Below, piece after piece: positions 1 through 7,659 of a stretch of DNA of 15,119 nucleotides. This stretch comes from Lysobacterales bacterium (lineage in GTDB: Bacteria > Pseudomonadota > Gammaproteobacteria > Xanthomonadales > S139-57): positions 1 through 15,119 of the forward strand of contig JALWTZ010000329.1 of assembly GCA_026993285.1 (NCBI GenBank), written 5' to 3'. The position numbers and the translations under genes are program-made. Below the pieces are notes generated by a model that had not been told where the DNA came from, searched no databases, and worked only from the letters and a program-made list of their open reading frames with translations. Numbering within the stretch: the first letter of the stretch is position 1; every line of letters starts with the position of its first letter.

Positions 1-920
1 GGGGTGAGCGGGTTCAGATCGATGGTTCCCCCCATGACTGGTTCGAGGGTCGGGGGCCTCGTTGCACACTCATTGTCTTCATTGATGATGTCACCAGCGA
101 ACTGCTGGCTTTGCGTTTCGCGCCCGCAGAGACCACGCAGGCGTACATGGAAACTCTCGGCGTTTATCTCCGGCAACACGGGCGTCCCGTAGCTTTCTAT
201 TCTGACAAACACAGTATCTTCCGGGTCAATCATCCGGATCGGGAAGGTGAGCTGACTCAGTTCACCCGTGCGCTCAAGGCCCTGGATATTGAGCCCATCC
301 ATGCCAATACCCCGCAGGCCAAGGGCCGGGTCGAGCGGGCCAACCTGACGCTTCAGGACCGGTTGGTCAAGGAATTACGCCTGCAGGGTATCTCCGATAT
401 CGATACAGCCAATGCTTTCCTTCCCCGCTTCATCCAGCACTACAACCAGCGATTCGCCGTCTCGCCCCAAAACCCCAACGACGCCCATCGGCCTCTGTTG
501 CACGGTGCCGAGGAACTGGCGCTGATCCTCTCCCTTCAATACACACGAACCCTCTCCAAAAACCTGACTTTCCAGTTCAAGAACCGGGAATTCCAGCTAC
601 AGGGCCAGGGCAAGGGGTATCGCCTCAGAGGCCGCCAGGTCACGCTTTGTGAAACCTTCGATGGCTCTACCCGTGTGCTGTATGCAGGGCATATCCTCCA
701 ATACCGCATCCTCAAGCAGGGTACGCCTCCTATCCCGCTCGATGACGAAAAAAGCATTCACCACACCATCGAGCAGGCAAAGATCAGGCAACAGAACAGG
801 CCTCTGTGGAAGCCACCTGCTGATCACCCCTGGCGGCGTCCATGGAGTGGCCAGACAACCTCACAACACAACCCATAACCTCTCAGTCTAAAGGGGACAT
901 TTCTGAATTGGATTGACACG
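1..920 (+). mobile_element. 3' part of an ISNCY-type insertion sequence
   Basis: The transposase reading frame is followed by a short non-coding tail containing a GGGGACATTTCTGAATTGG segment (893-911), which has the look of the subterminal sequence of such elements. I place the right end near 911-920, but this is an estimate: the left end lies outside the window, so terminal inverted repeats and the target duplication cannot be compared. The element lies directly upstream of aceE in the same orientation. Confidence 0.6.
3..878 (+). CDS. ISNCY-family transposase, 5' part missing at window edge
   Basis: This is the catalytic and C-terminal part (291 residues) of a DDE transposase that cuts and joins the ends of its insertion sequence. 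The frame is open from base 3, so the gene starts outside the window; the internal ATG at 111 is not the real start because conserved sequence continues upstream of it. Visible catalytic motifs are QIDGSPHDWFEGRG at the very start (first Asp), YSDKHSIFRVN (second Asp) and PQAKGRVERANLTLQDRL (Glu), in the order and style of ISNCY/IS481-like elements. The C-terminal 100 residues form the less conserved tail typical of this group. Base composition is visibly less GC-rich than the following operon, as expected for a mobile element. Whether the full transposase is intact cannot be judged from this window. Confidence 0.9.
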   Translation, partial: GERVQIDGSPHDWFEGRGPRCTLIVFIDDVTSELLALRFAPAETTQAYMETLGVYLRQHGRPVAFYSDKHSIFRVNHPDREGELTQFTRALKALDIEPIHANTPQAKGRVERANLTLQDRLVKELRLQGISDIDTANAFLPRFIQHYNQRFAVSPQNPNDAHRPLLHGAEELALILSLQYTRTLSKNLTFQFKNREFQLQGQGKGYRLRGRQVTLCETFDGSTRVLYAGHILQYRILKQGTPPIPLDDEKSIHHTIEQAKIRQQNRPLWKPPADHPWRRPWSGQTTSQHNP

Positions 921-943
921 CCGCGATGGGGTGTCGCCCTACC

Positions 944-980
944 TTGGCGTACGGAGTGGAAAGAGCGCATCTGTTATGAT
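944..980 (+). promoter_or_regulatory. Probable promoter of the PDH operon (extended -10)
   Basis: TGTTATGAT at 972-980 fits an extended -10 element (TGn followed by TATGAT), placing a transcription start near 986, about 33 bases before the aceE ATG. No good -35 lies at 17 bases; TTGGCG at 944-949 is 25 bases away, which is too far for a standard sigma-70 spacer, but an extended -10 can work without a -35. A perfect TTGACA at 913-918, at or near the end of the insertion sequence, has no matching -10 at normal spacing. Confidence 0.4.
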
Positions 981-1018
981 GGCGGGCTGCAATCGAATCG
1001 AGCTACAGGGGAGAAGCC

Positions 1019-3691
1019 ATGAGCAAGGCCATGCAAACCCTCACACAGGACCTGGACCCGGAAGAAACCCGGGAATGGCTGGAAGCGCTGGAAGCCGTGC
1101 TGGAAAAGGATGGCCCGGAACGCGCCCACCAGCTGCTGGAGAAAATGGTGGACCTGGCCCGCCGCCGGGGCGCCCACCTGCCTTTCCGTACCACCACCGC
1201 CTATGTCAACACCATTCCTCCCAGCCGGGAACAGGCCTGCCCCGGCCGCCAGGACCTGGAGTGGCGCATCCGTTCACTGATTCGCTGGAACGCGCTGGCC
1301 ATGGTGGTCAAGGCCAACCGCGCACCCGGAGAACTGGGCGGCCACATTGCCAGCTTCGCCTCCATCGCCACCCTGTACGATGTGGGGTTCAATCACTTCT
1401 TTCATGGCTTCGACGCCGAAGGCGGTGCCGATCTGGTCTATTTCCAGGGCCATTCCTCGCCGGGCATCTACGCGCGCGCCTTTCTCGAAGGGCGCATCAG
1501 CGAGGAGCAGATGCACAATTTCCGCCGGGAAGTGGACGGCAAGGGCCTGTCCTCCTACCCGCACCCGTGGCTGATGCCGGAATTCTGGCAGTTCCCCACC
1601 GTTTCCATGGGCCTGGGGCCCATACAAGCCATCTATCAGGCGCGTTTTCTCAAGTACCTGCACAATCGCGGCCTGGCCGATACCAGTCAGCGCAAGGTCT
1701 GGTGTTTTGTCGGCGACGGCGAAACCTCCGAGCCCGAAACCCTGGGGGCCATTTCCCTGGCCGGGCGCGAGGGGCTGGACAACCTCATCTTCGTCATCAA
1801 CTGCAACCTGCAGCGCCTGGACGGCCCGGTGCATGGCAACGGCAAGATCATCCAGGAACTGGAAGGCACCTTCCGGGGCGCGGGCTGGAATGTGATCAAG
1901 GTGATCTGGGGCAGCCGCTGGGACCCGCTGCTGGCCAAGGATACCAAGGGCCTGCTACGCCAGCGCATGGAAGAGGCCTGCGACGGCGACTACCAGAACT
2001 ACAAGGCCAAGGGCGGCGCCTATACCCGCGAGCATTTCTTCGGCAAGTACCCGGAACTCAAGGCCATGGTGGCCAACATGAGTGACGATGACATCTGGCG
2101 GCTCAATCGCGGCGGGCACGACCCGCACAAGGTCTATTCCGCCTATGCCGAGGCGGTGGCGCACGAGGGCGAACCCACGGTCATTCTGGCCAAGACGGTC
2201 AAGGGCTACGGCATGGGCGAGGCCGGCGAAAGCCTGAACGCCACCCACCAGCAGAAGAAGATGCCGGACGAGGCCATCAAGGCCTTCCGTGACCGCTTCA
2301 AGGTGCCCATTCCCGACGACAAGATTCACGAAGTGCCCTTCTACCGCCCGCCGGAAGACAGTGAGGAAATGCAATACCTGCGCGAGCGGCGCAAGACGCT
2401 GGGCGGCTTCATTCCCGAACGCCGCTGCCAGAACCTGCCCATGCCGGTACCGGCGCTGAAGGCCTTTGCCAGCCAGCTGGAAAGTACCGGCGAGCGGGAA
2501 ATCTCCACCACCATGGCCTTTGTGCGCTGCCTGAACACCATCGTGCGCGACCGCAACCTGGGCAAGCATGTGGTGCCCATCGTGGCCGACGAGGCGCGTA
2601 CCTTCGGCATGGAAGGCATGTTCCGCCAGCTGGGCATCTACTCCGCCGAAGGCCAGCGCTACACCCCGGAAGACCAGGACCAGCTGATGTACTACCGGGA
2701 AGACACCAAGGGGCAGATTCTGCAGGAAGGCATTTCCGAGGCCGGCGCCATGTCTTCCTGGATCGCCGCCGCCACCTCCTACTGCACCAATGGCGTGCCG
2801 ATGATTCCCTTCTTTATCTTCTACTCCATGTTCGGCTTCCAGCGGGTGGGGGATCTGATCTGGGCCGCAGGCGACATGCGCGCGCGCGGCTTTCTCATCG
2901 GTGGCACCTCCGGCCGCACCACCCTCAACGGCGAGGGCCTGCAGCATGAAGACGGCCAGAGCCATGTGATGGCCAGCTATGTGCCCAACTGCATACCCTA
3001 CGACCCCACCTTTGCCTATGAAGTGGCGGTCATCGTCCAGAACGGCCTGCAGCGCATGCTGCACAACCAGGAAGATGTGTTCTTCTACATCACCACCCTG
3101 AACGAAAACTACCGCCACCCGGCCATGCCCAAGGGTGCCGAGGATGGCATTCTCAAGGGTATGTACTTGTTCCGCGAGGGCAACAAGCGGGCGAAAATCA
3201 AGGCCCAGCTGCTGGGCTCGGGCGCCATCTTCCGTGAATGCGAGGCCGCCGCCGAAATGCTCAAGGCCGATTTCAACGTGCATTGCGACCTGTGGAGCTG
3301 CCCCAGTTTCACCCTGCTCAAGCGCGAGGCGGAAGAAATCACCCGCCACAACCGCCTCAACCCGGAGAAAAAGGCGCGCAAGGCCCATGTGGAGAAGTGC
3401 CTGGACAACCGCAAGGGCCCGGTCATTGCCGCCAGCGACTATGTACGCACGTTCGCCGAGCAGATTCGCCCCTGGGTCAAGGCCGACTACACCGTGCTGG
3501 GCACGGATGGCTTTGGCCGCAGCGACACCCGCGAAAAACTGCGTCAACATTTCGAGGTGGACCGCAACGCCATCGCCTACCACACGGTGGAAGCCCTGTA
3601 CCGGGCCGGTGACCTGAGCAAGGCGGATGTACTCAAGGCGCGGGAGCGCTACCGGATGGACGCGGGCAAGCCCATGCCCCTCTACCTGTGA
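1019..3691 (+). CDS. aceE: Pyruvate dehydrogenase E1 component, homodimeric type
   Basis: E1 decarboxylates pyruvate with thiamine diphosphate and transfers the acetyl group to the lipoyl group of E2. It is cytoplasmic. The 890-residue length fits the single-chain (alpha2) type of gammaproteobacteria (about 887 in E. coli). The ThDP/Mg motif is clear: GDGETSEPE at residues 232-240 and NCNLQRLDGP from 261, the usual distance of about 27 residues. The N-terminal segment (about 1-50) with alternating acidic and hydrophobic residues matches the E2-binding region of AceE. The ATG at 1019 follows a good ribosome site (CAGGGGAG) and gives the conserved N-terminus. It is the first gene of the operon; aceF begins 12 bases after the stop. 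No pdhR-like regulator is present in the window upstream, where an insertion sequence lies instead. Confidence 0.98.
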   Translation: MSKAMQTLTQDLDPEETREWLEALEAVLEKDGPERAHQLLEKMVDLARRRGAHLPFRTTTAYVNTIPPSREQACPGRQDLEWRIRSLIRWNALAMVVKANRAPGELGGHIASFASIATLYDVGFNHFFHGFDAEGGADLVYFQGHSSPGIYARAFLEGRISEEQMHNFRREVDGKGLSSYPHPWLMPEFWQFPTVSMGLGPIQAIYQARFLKYLHNRGLADTSQRKVWCFVGDGETSEPETLGAISLAGREGLDNLIFVINCNLQRLDGPVHGNGKIIQELEGTFRGAGWNVIKVIWGSRWDPLLAKDTKGLLRQRMEEACDGDYQNYKAKGGAYTREHFFGKYPELKAMVANMSDDDIWRLNRGGHDPHKVYSAYAEAVAHEGEPTVILAKTVKGYGMGEAGESLNATHQQKKMPDEAIKAFRDRFKVPIPDDKIHEVPFYRPPEDSEEMQYLRERRKTLGGFIPERRCQNLPMPVPALKAFASQLESTGEREISTTMAFVRCLNTIVRDRNLGKHVVPIVADEARTFGMEGMFRQLGIYSAEGQRYTPEDQDQLMYYREDTKGQILQEGISEAGAMSSWIAAATSYCTNGVPMIPFFIFYSMFGFQRVGDLIWAAGDMRARGFLIGGTSGRTTLNGEGLQHEDGQSHVMASYVPNCIPYDPTFAYEVAVIVQNGLQRMLHNQEDVFFYITTLNENYRHPAMPKGAEDGILKGMYLFREGNKRAKIKAQLLGSGAIFRECEAAAEMLKADFNVHCDLWSCPSFTLLKREAEEITRHNRLNPEKKARKAHVEKCLDNRKGPVIAASDYVRTFAEQIRPWVKADYTVLGTDGFGRSDTREKLRQHFEVDRNAIAYHTVEALYRAGDLSKADVLKARERYRMDAGKPMPLYL

Positions 3692-3703
3692 CGGAGGCCG
3701 GCC

Positions 3704-5029
3704 ATGAGTGAAACCATCAGCCTGAAAATTCCCGACCTGGGCGGTGCCCGGGACGTGGATGTGATCGAAATTCTGGCCCGCCCCGGTGACCGGGTGGAAA
3801 AGGACCAGCCCCTGATTACCCTGGAAGGGGACAAGGCCACCATGGATGTGCCGGCGGAACAGGCCGGCACCCTGAAAAGCCTGCAAGTGAACGTGGGCGA
3901 CAAGGTCAACGAGGGCGACCCGCTGGCCGAGCTGGAAGTGGACGAGATGGCCGGCGAAGCCAGCGATGACAGCCCGGCGCAGCCCGCCGCCGCACCCGAG
4001 GCGGAACCGGCTGTGGAAACCGCGGCGGAACCCGAGCCCGCGCCCCGGCCCCTGCCGGCGGCCCCGGCACCGGCCCGGCCACCGGCCACGCCACCGGTGG
4101 CCTTTACCCCGGAACGCATCCTGCCCGGCAAGGTGGCCTATGCCAGCCCGGCGGTGCGCGCCTTCGCCCGCACGCTGGGCGTGGATCTGACCCAAGTACC
4201 CGGCTCCGGCCGCAAGGGGCGCATCCTCAAGGAGGATGTGGAGGCCTGGGTCAAGCAGACCCTGCAAAAACGCGGCAGCGCCAATGATGCCCTGGGGCTG
4301 ATTCCCTGGCCGGAAGTGGATTTCAGCCGCTTTGGCGAGATCGAGGAACAGCCGCTGAACCGCATCCGCAAGCTTTCCGGCGCCAACCTGCACCGCAACT
4401 GGGTGCGCATTCCCCATGTCACCCAGCACGAGGAAGCGGACATCACCGAGATGGAAGCCTTCCGCAAATCCCTCAAGGCGGAAGCGGAACAGCGCGGCAC
4501 CCGCCTGACGCCGCTGGTGTTCATCATCAAGGCCGTGGTGGCGGCCCTCAAGGCCCTGCCCCAGTTCAACGCCTCGCTGTCGGCGGATGGTGAAACCCTG
4601 ATTCTCAAGAAATACTTCCACATCGGCGTGGCCGTGGACACACCCAACGGCCTGGTGGTGCCGGTGCTGCGCGACTGCTATCAAAAGGGCTTCTGGCAGC
4701 TGGCCGAGGAACTGGGCGAGATCAGCGCCCGCGCCCGCAAGGGCAAGCTGCGCCCGGACGAAATGCAGGGTGGCTGTTTCTCCATCTCCAGCCTGGGCGG
4801 CATCGGCGGCACGGCCTTCTCCCCCATCATCAACGCGCCGGAAGTGGCCATACTGGGCGTTTCGCGCGCGCACATGGCCCCGGTCTGGGACGGTACGGCC
4901 TTCCAGCCACGCCTGATGCTGCCGCTGGATCTCTCCTACGACCACCGGGTGATCGACGGGGCCGATGCCGCCCGTTTCGTGGTGGAGCTGGCCCGCAACC
5001 TGGGTGATTTGCGCAGGCTGCTGCTCTGA
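3704..5029 (+). CDS. aceF: Pyruvate dehydrogenase E2, dihydrolipoamide acetyltransferase
   Basis: E2 forms the core of the complex and transfers acetyl from lipoyl-lysine to CoA. At 441 residues it has a single lipoyl domain (about 1-80, lipoyl-lysine K44 in EGDKATMDVPAE), unlike the three of E. coli. There follows an Ala/Pro/Glu-rich flexible linker (about 88-140), the peripheral-subunit-binding domain (about 144-182, from YASPAVRAFARTLGVDL to KEDVEAWV), and the catalytic domain to the end. The catalytic motif DHRVIDG is at 413-419, with His414 and Asp418. The start has a strong GGAGG site 9 bases upstream. The lipoyl-domain DNA is very close to that of lpdA downstream. The stop is 3 bases before the next ATG, indicating tight co-translation. 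Confidence 0.97.
   Translation: MSETISLKIPDLGGARDVDVIEILARPGDRVEKDQPLITLEGDKATMDVPAEQAGTLKSLQVNVGDKVNEGDPLAELEVDEMAGEASDDSPAQPAAAPEAEPAVETAAEPEPAPRPLPAAPAPARPPATPPVAFTPERILPGKVAYASPAVRAFARTLGVDLTQVPGSGRKGRILKEDVEAWVKQTLQKRGSANDALGLIPWPEVDFSRFGEIEEQPLNRIRKLSGANLHRNWVRIPHVTQHEEADITEMEAFRKSLKAEAEQRGTRLTPLVFIIKAVVAALKALPQFNASLSADGETLILKKYFHIGVAVDTPNGLVVPVLRDCYQKGFWQLAEELGEISARARKGKLRPDEMQGGCFSISSLGGIGGTAFSPIINAPEVAILGVSRAHMAPVWDGTAFQPRLMLPLDLSYDHRVIDGADAARFVVELARNLGDLRRLLL
3718..3888 (+). repeat. Lipoyl-domain repeat, copy 1 (within aceF)
   Basis: This part of the aceF lipoyl domain aligns without gaps, at a constant offset of 1826 bases, to the start of lpdA (5544-5714). Two stretches are identical: 23 bases (3726-3748 with 5552-5574) and 29 bases (3818-3846 with 5644-5672). 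The identical blocks encode the PDLGGA strand and the TLEGDKATMD lipoylation turn. Confidence 0.85.
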
Positions 5030-5032
5030 ACC

Positions 5033-5536
5033 ATGGGCAGGGGCATGCTCTATCTGGGGGCGGCGCTGATGCTGGGCGTGTTGACCGCCTTCTTCAACCT
5101 GATGGTGGACCAGCGCAACAACCCCAACCGCCAGCTCCAGGGTGACTGGGGCGAGGGCTACCGGGAAGTGCGCCTCAAGCGCAATGCCGCCGGGCACTAT
5201 GTGGCCAGTGGCCGCATCAACGGCCAGCCGGTGACCTTCCTGCTGGACACCGGCGCCACCGCCGTGGCCGTGCCCAAACGGCTGGCGGAACGGCTGGGCC
5301 TGCCGGTGGGCCCGGAAATCAGCATTCAAACCGCCAACGGCACCAGCCGGGGTTGGCTGACCCGCATCCCGCGGGTGGAGCTGGGCCCCATCCGCATGGA
5401 ATCGGTGCGCGGCACCATCAGCGAAGGCATGGAAGGCGATCAGGTGCTGCTGGGCATGACTTTTCTCAAACATCTGCAACTGCGGCAACAGGGGGATGAA
5501 CTGTTGCTGCGCCAGGCCACTGGAGCCACGCCATGA
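5033..5536 (+). CDS. Membrane-anchored retropepsin-like aspartic protease (clan AA)
   Basis: A 167-residue protein with one predicted N-terminal membrane segment (about residues 5-25, MLYLGAALMLGVLTAFFNLM) followed by a single retropepsin-like domain. The catalytic motif is FLLDTGATAVAVP, with Asp72-Thr73-Gly74, and the C-terminal VLLGMTFLKHLQLR is the usual hydrophobic-hydrophobic-Gly strand of this fold. Such half-size proteases work as dimers. The family (TIGR02281-like clan AA proteases) is widespread in proteobacteria, mostly uncharacterised, and usually expected to face the periplasm. Charges around the membrane segment are few (Arg3 before; Asp26, Arg28, Arg33 after), so topology is not certain. 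The gene begins 3 bases after aceF and its TGA overlaps the lpdA ATG (ATGA). There is no strong ribosome site at the ATG; Met5 (5045) is an alternative start. Its target is unknown. Confidence 0.85.
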   Translation: MGRGMLYLGAALMLGVLTAFFNLMVDQRNNPNRQLQGDWGEGYREVRLKRNAAGHYVASGRINGQPVTFLLDTGATAVAVPKRLAERLGLPVGPEISIQTANGTSRGWLTRIPRVELGPIRMESVRGTISEGMEGDQVLLGMTFLKHLQLRQQGDELLLRQATGATP

Positions 5537-7284
5537 GCACAAAGACACTGCAAATTCCCGACCTGGGCGGTGCCGCCGAGGTTCAGGTCATTGAAATCCT
5601 GGTCCAGCCCGGCGAGCGGGTGGAAGCGGAACAGCCACTGATCACCCTGGAAGGGGACAAGGCCACCATGGACGTGCCCGCCGAGACGGCCGGTACCATC
5701 GGCAAGCTGCTGGTGCAGGTGGGTGACACGGTGGCCGAAGGCCAGCCCTTTGCCGAGCTGGAACCGGCCGAAAGCCAGCCGGAGCCGGTAGCCGACACCA
5801 CGCCGGCCCACACCCCGGAGGAAGCGGCCGCCACGGCCGGGCCGGCGGCGGCAACGGCCACGGGCGATGCCCTGGAAGCGGCTGACCTGGTGGTCATCGG
5901 CGGCGGCCCCGGCGGCTATACCGCCGCCTTCCGTGCCGCCGACCTGGGGCTGAAGGTCACCCTGGTGGAAAAACACGAAACCCTGGGCGGGGTCTGCCTG
6001 AATGTGGGCTGCATTCCTTCCAAGGCCCTGCTGCATACCGCGCAGGTCATCCACGAGGCACAGGCCATGTCCGCCCACGGGGTACGCTTTGCCGCGCCGG
6101 AGATCGATCTGGACGGGGTGCGTGATTTCAAGAACGGCGTGGTGCGGCAGTTGACTGGCGGCCTGAAGCAACTGGCCAAACAGCGCCAGGTACGGGTTAT
6201 CCGTGGCGAGGCCCGTTTTGCCGACAGCCATCAACTGGTTATCGATACCGTTGAGGGTACGCACACGCTGGCTTTCCGCCAATGCATCATCGCCGCCGGC
6301 TCGCGGGTGTTCAAGCTGCCGGGCCTGCCCTGGGATGACGAGCGGGTGATGGATTCCACCGACGCCCTGGCCCTGAAGACGGTGCCGGAACAGCTGCTGA
6401 TCATCGGCGGTGGCATCATCGGCCTGGAAATGGCCACGGTCTATCAGGCCCTGGGCAGTGAAATCACCGTGGTGGAACTGGCCGACCAGATCATTCCCGG
6501 CGCGGATACCGACCTGATCCGCCCCCTGCAGAAAATGCTGCAGCAGCGGGGTGTGCGCATCCACACCGGGGTCAAGGTCACCGCCCTCAAGGCCGGCAAA
6601 AAGGGCCTGGAGGCCGAATTCGAAGGCCAGCAAGCACCGGAACGCAGCCTGTACGACCGTTGCCTGGTGGCCGTGGGCCGCCGTTCCAACGCCGACCGCC
6701 TCAATCTGGAAGCGGCCGGCCTGGCCGCCGACGAGCACGGCTTCATTCCCGTGGACGGGCAGATGCGCACCGTGCAGGCACACATTTTCGCCATCGGCGA
6801 CATCATCGGCCAGCCCATGCTGGCCCACAAGGCCACCCACGAGGCCAAGGTGGCGGCGGAAGTGGCCGCCGGCCACAAGGCCGCGTTGGAAGCCCGGGTA
6901 ATTCCCTCGGTGGCCTACACCGACCCGGAAGTGGCCTGGGTGGGTGTGAGCGAAACCCAGGCCAAAGCCGAGCAGATTCCCTATGAAAAGGCCGTCTTCC
7001 CCTGGGCCGCCAGTGGCCGGGCGCTGGGCCTGGCCCGGCCCGAAGGCTTCACCAAGTTGCTGTTCGACCCCGAAAGCCGGCGGGTCATCGGTGCCGGCAT
7101 CATCGGGCCGGGAGCGGGTGATCTCATCAGCGAATGCGCCCTGGCCATCGAAATGGGTGCTGAAGGCGAGGACATCGGCCTGACCATCCACCCCCATCCC
7201 ACCCTGGGCGAAACCGTGGCCATGGCCGCGGAACTGTTTACCGGCGCCATTACCGATCTCTTACCACCGAACAAAAGGAAATAA
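5533..7284 (+). CDS. lpdA: Dihydrolipoamide dehydrogenase (E3) with N-terminal lipoyl domain
   Basis: E3 is the FAD flavoprotein that reoxidises dihydrolipoamide using NAD+. The 583 residues comprise an N-terminal lipoyl domain (about 1-80, lipoyl-lysine K43), an Ala/Pro/Thr-rich linker (about 82-115), and a complete E3 (about 118-583), whereas standard E3 has about 470 residues. The FAD-binding GGGPGG motif is followed by the redox-active pair C155 and C160 in GGVCLNVGCIPSK. The NAD-binding motif is IIGGGIIGLEMA, and the catalytic His/Glu are in HPHPTLGE (H555, E560). Lipoyl-bearing E3 proteins are known from Neisseria (p64k) and Ralstonia (PdhL). The start overlaps the protease stop by ATGA, with TGGAG upstream as ribosome site. 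yjdM begins one base after the stop. Confidence 0.97.
   Translation: MSTKTLQIPDLGGAAEVQVIEILVQPGERVEAEQPLITLEGDKATMDVPAETAGTIGKLLVQVGDTVAEGQPFAELEPAESQPEPVADTTPAHTPEEAAATAGPAAATATGDALEAADLVVIGGGPGGYTAAFRAADLGLKVTLVEKHETLGGVCLNVGCIPSKALLHTAQVIHEAQAMSAHGVRFAAPEIDLDGVRDFKNGVVRQLTGGLKQLAKQRQVRVIRGEARFADSHQLVIDTVEGTHTLAFRQCIIAAGSRVFKLPGLPWDDERVMDSTDALALKTVPEQLLIIGGGIIGLEMATVYQALGSEITVVELADQIIPGADTDLIRPLQKMLQQRGVRIHTGVKVTALKAGKKGLEAEFEGQQAPERSLYDRCLVAVGRRSNADRLNLEAAGLAADEHGFIPVDGQMRTVQAHIFAIGDIIGQPMLAHKATHEAKVAAEVAAGHKAALEARVIPSVAYTDPEVAWVGVSETQAKAEQIPYEKAVFPWAASGRALGLARPEGFTKLLFDPESRRVIGAGIIGPGAGDLISECALAIEMGAEGEDIGLTIHPHPTLGETVAMAAELFTGAITDLLPPNKRK
5544..5714 (+). repeat. Lipoyl-domain repeat, copy 2 (within lpdA)
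   Basis: The 5' part of lpdA repeats the aceF lipoyl-domain DNA in direct orientation, with identical blocks of 23 bases (5552-5574) and 29 bases (5644-5672) and frequent identity between them. It lies 1826 bases downstream of copy 1, so the two copies bracket the rest of aceF and the protease gene. Confidence 0.85.
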
Positions 7285-7285
7285 C

Positions 7286-7624
7286 ATGTCTGATTTGCCT
7301 CCCTGCCCGAAATGCGAATCCCCCTACACCTATCAGGACGGTCTGCTGCTGGTCTGCCCGGAATGCGCCCATGAATGGTCGCCGGGAGAAAGCGGCGAGG
7401 AAGAAGACGCCCTGGTGGTACACGATACCAATGGCAACCGCCTGCAGGACGGTGACAGCGTGGTGCTGATCAAGGACCTCAAGGTCAAGGGCAGCTCCAC
7501 CACCCTGAAAATCGGTACCAAGGTGAGCAACATCCGCCTGTGCGAAGGAGACCACGATATCGACTGCAAGGTACCGGGTGTGGGCGCGATGAAGCTGAAA
7601 TCCGAATTTGTCAAAAAGGCCTGA
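7286..7624 (+). CDS. yjdM: YjdM/PhnA-family zinc ribbon protein
   Basis: A 112-residue protein closely resembling E. coli YjdM (formerly PhnA). It has an N-terminal zinc ribbon with CPKC at 7-10 and CPEC at 24-27, then an acidic stretch and a compact beta domain (DGDSVVLIKDLKVKGSS and the C-terminal MKLKSEFVKKA) typical of the family. The old name suggested alkylphosphonate use, but the family has no firmly established phosphonate role, and no phn genes are seen here. The ATG at 7286 is preceded by AAAAGGAA and lies one base after the lpdA stop, so it probably shares the PDH transcript. A weak inverted repeat (TGAGT 7622-7626, ACTCA 7636-7640) follows the stop but lacks a downstream T tract, so it is not a convincing terminator. 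Confidence 0.92.
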   Translation: MSDLPPCPKCESPYTYQDGLLLVCPECAHEWSPGESGEEEDALVVHDTNGNRLQDGDSVVLIKDLKVKGSSTTLKIGTKVSNIRLCEGDHDIDCKVPGVGAMKLKSEFVKKA

Positions 7625-7659
7625 GTTTTTTCATCACTCAAGAAAATCGAGGAGTCATC

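Noticed and set aside
1955..5548. A 1197-codon open frame on the - strand across aceE, aceF and the protease gene
   Set aside because: It is antisense to genes with unmistakable family motifs and is low-complexity, rich in Gly, His, Ala and Gln. GC-rich third positions in the real genes keep this frame free of stops. The same applies to 5440-7197 (-), 913-2085 (+), 10728-12284 (+) and 12203-13276 (+).
7540..7659. Upstream extension of the carbonic anhydrase frame
   Set aside because: It overlaps the end of yjdM, and the true start at 7660 has a ribosome site and begins a signal peptide.
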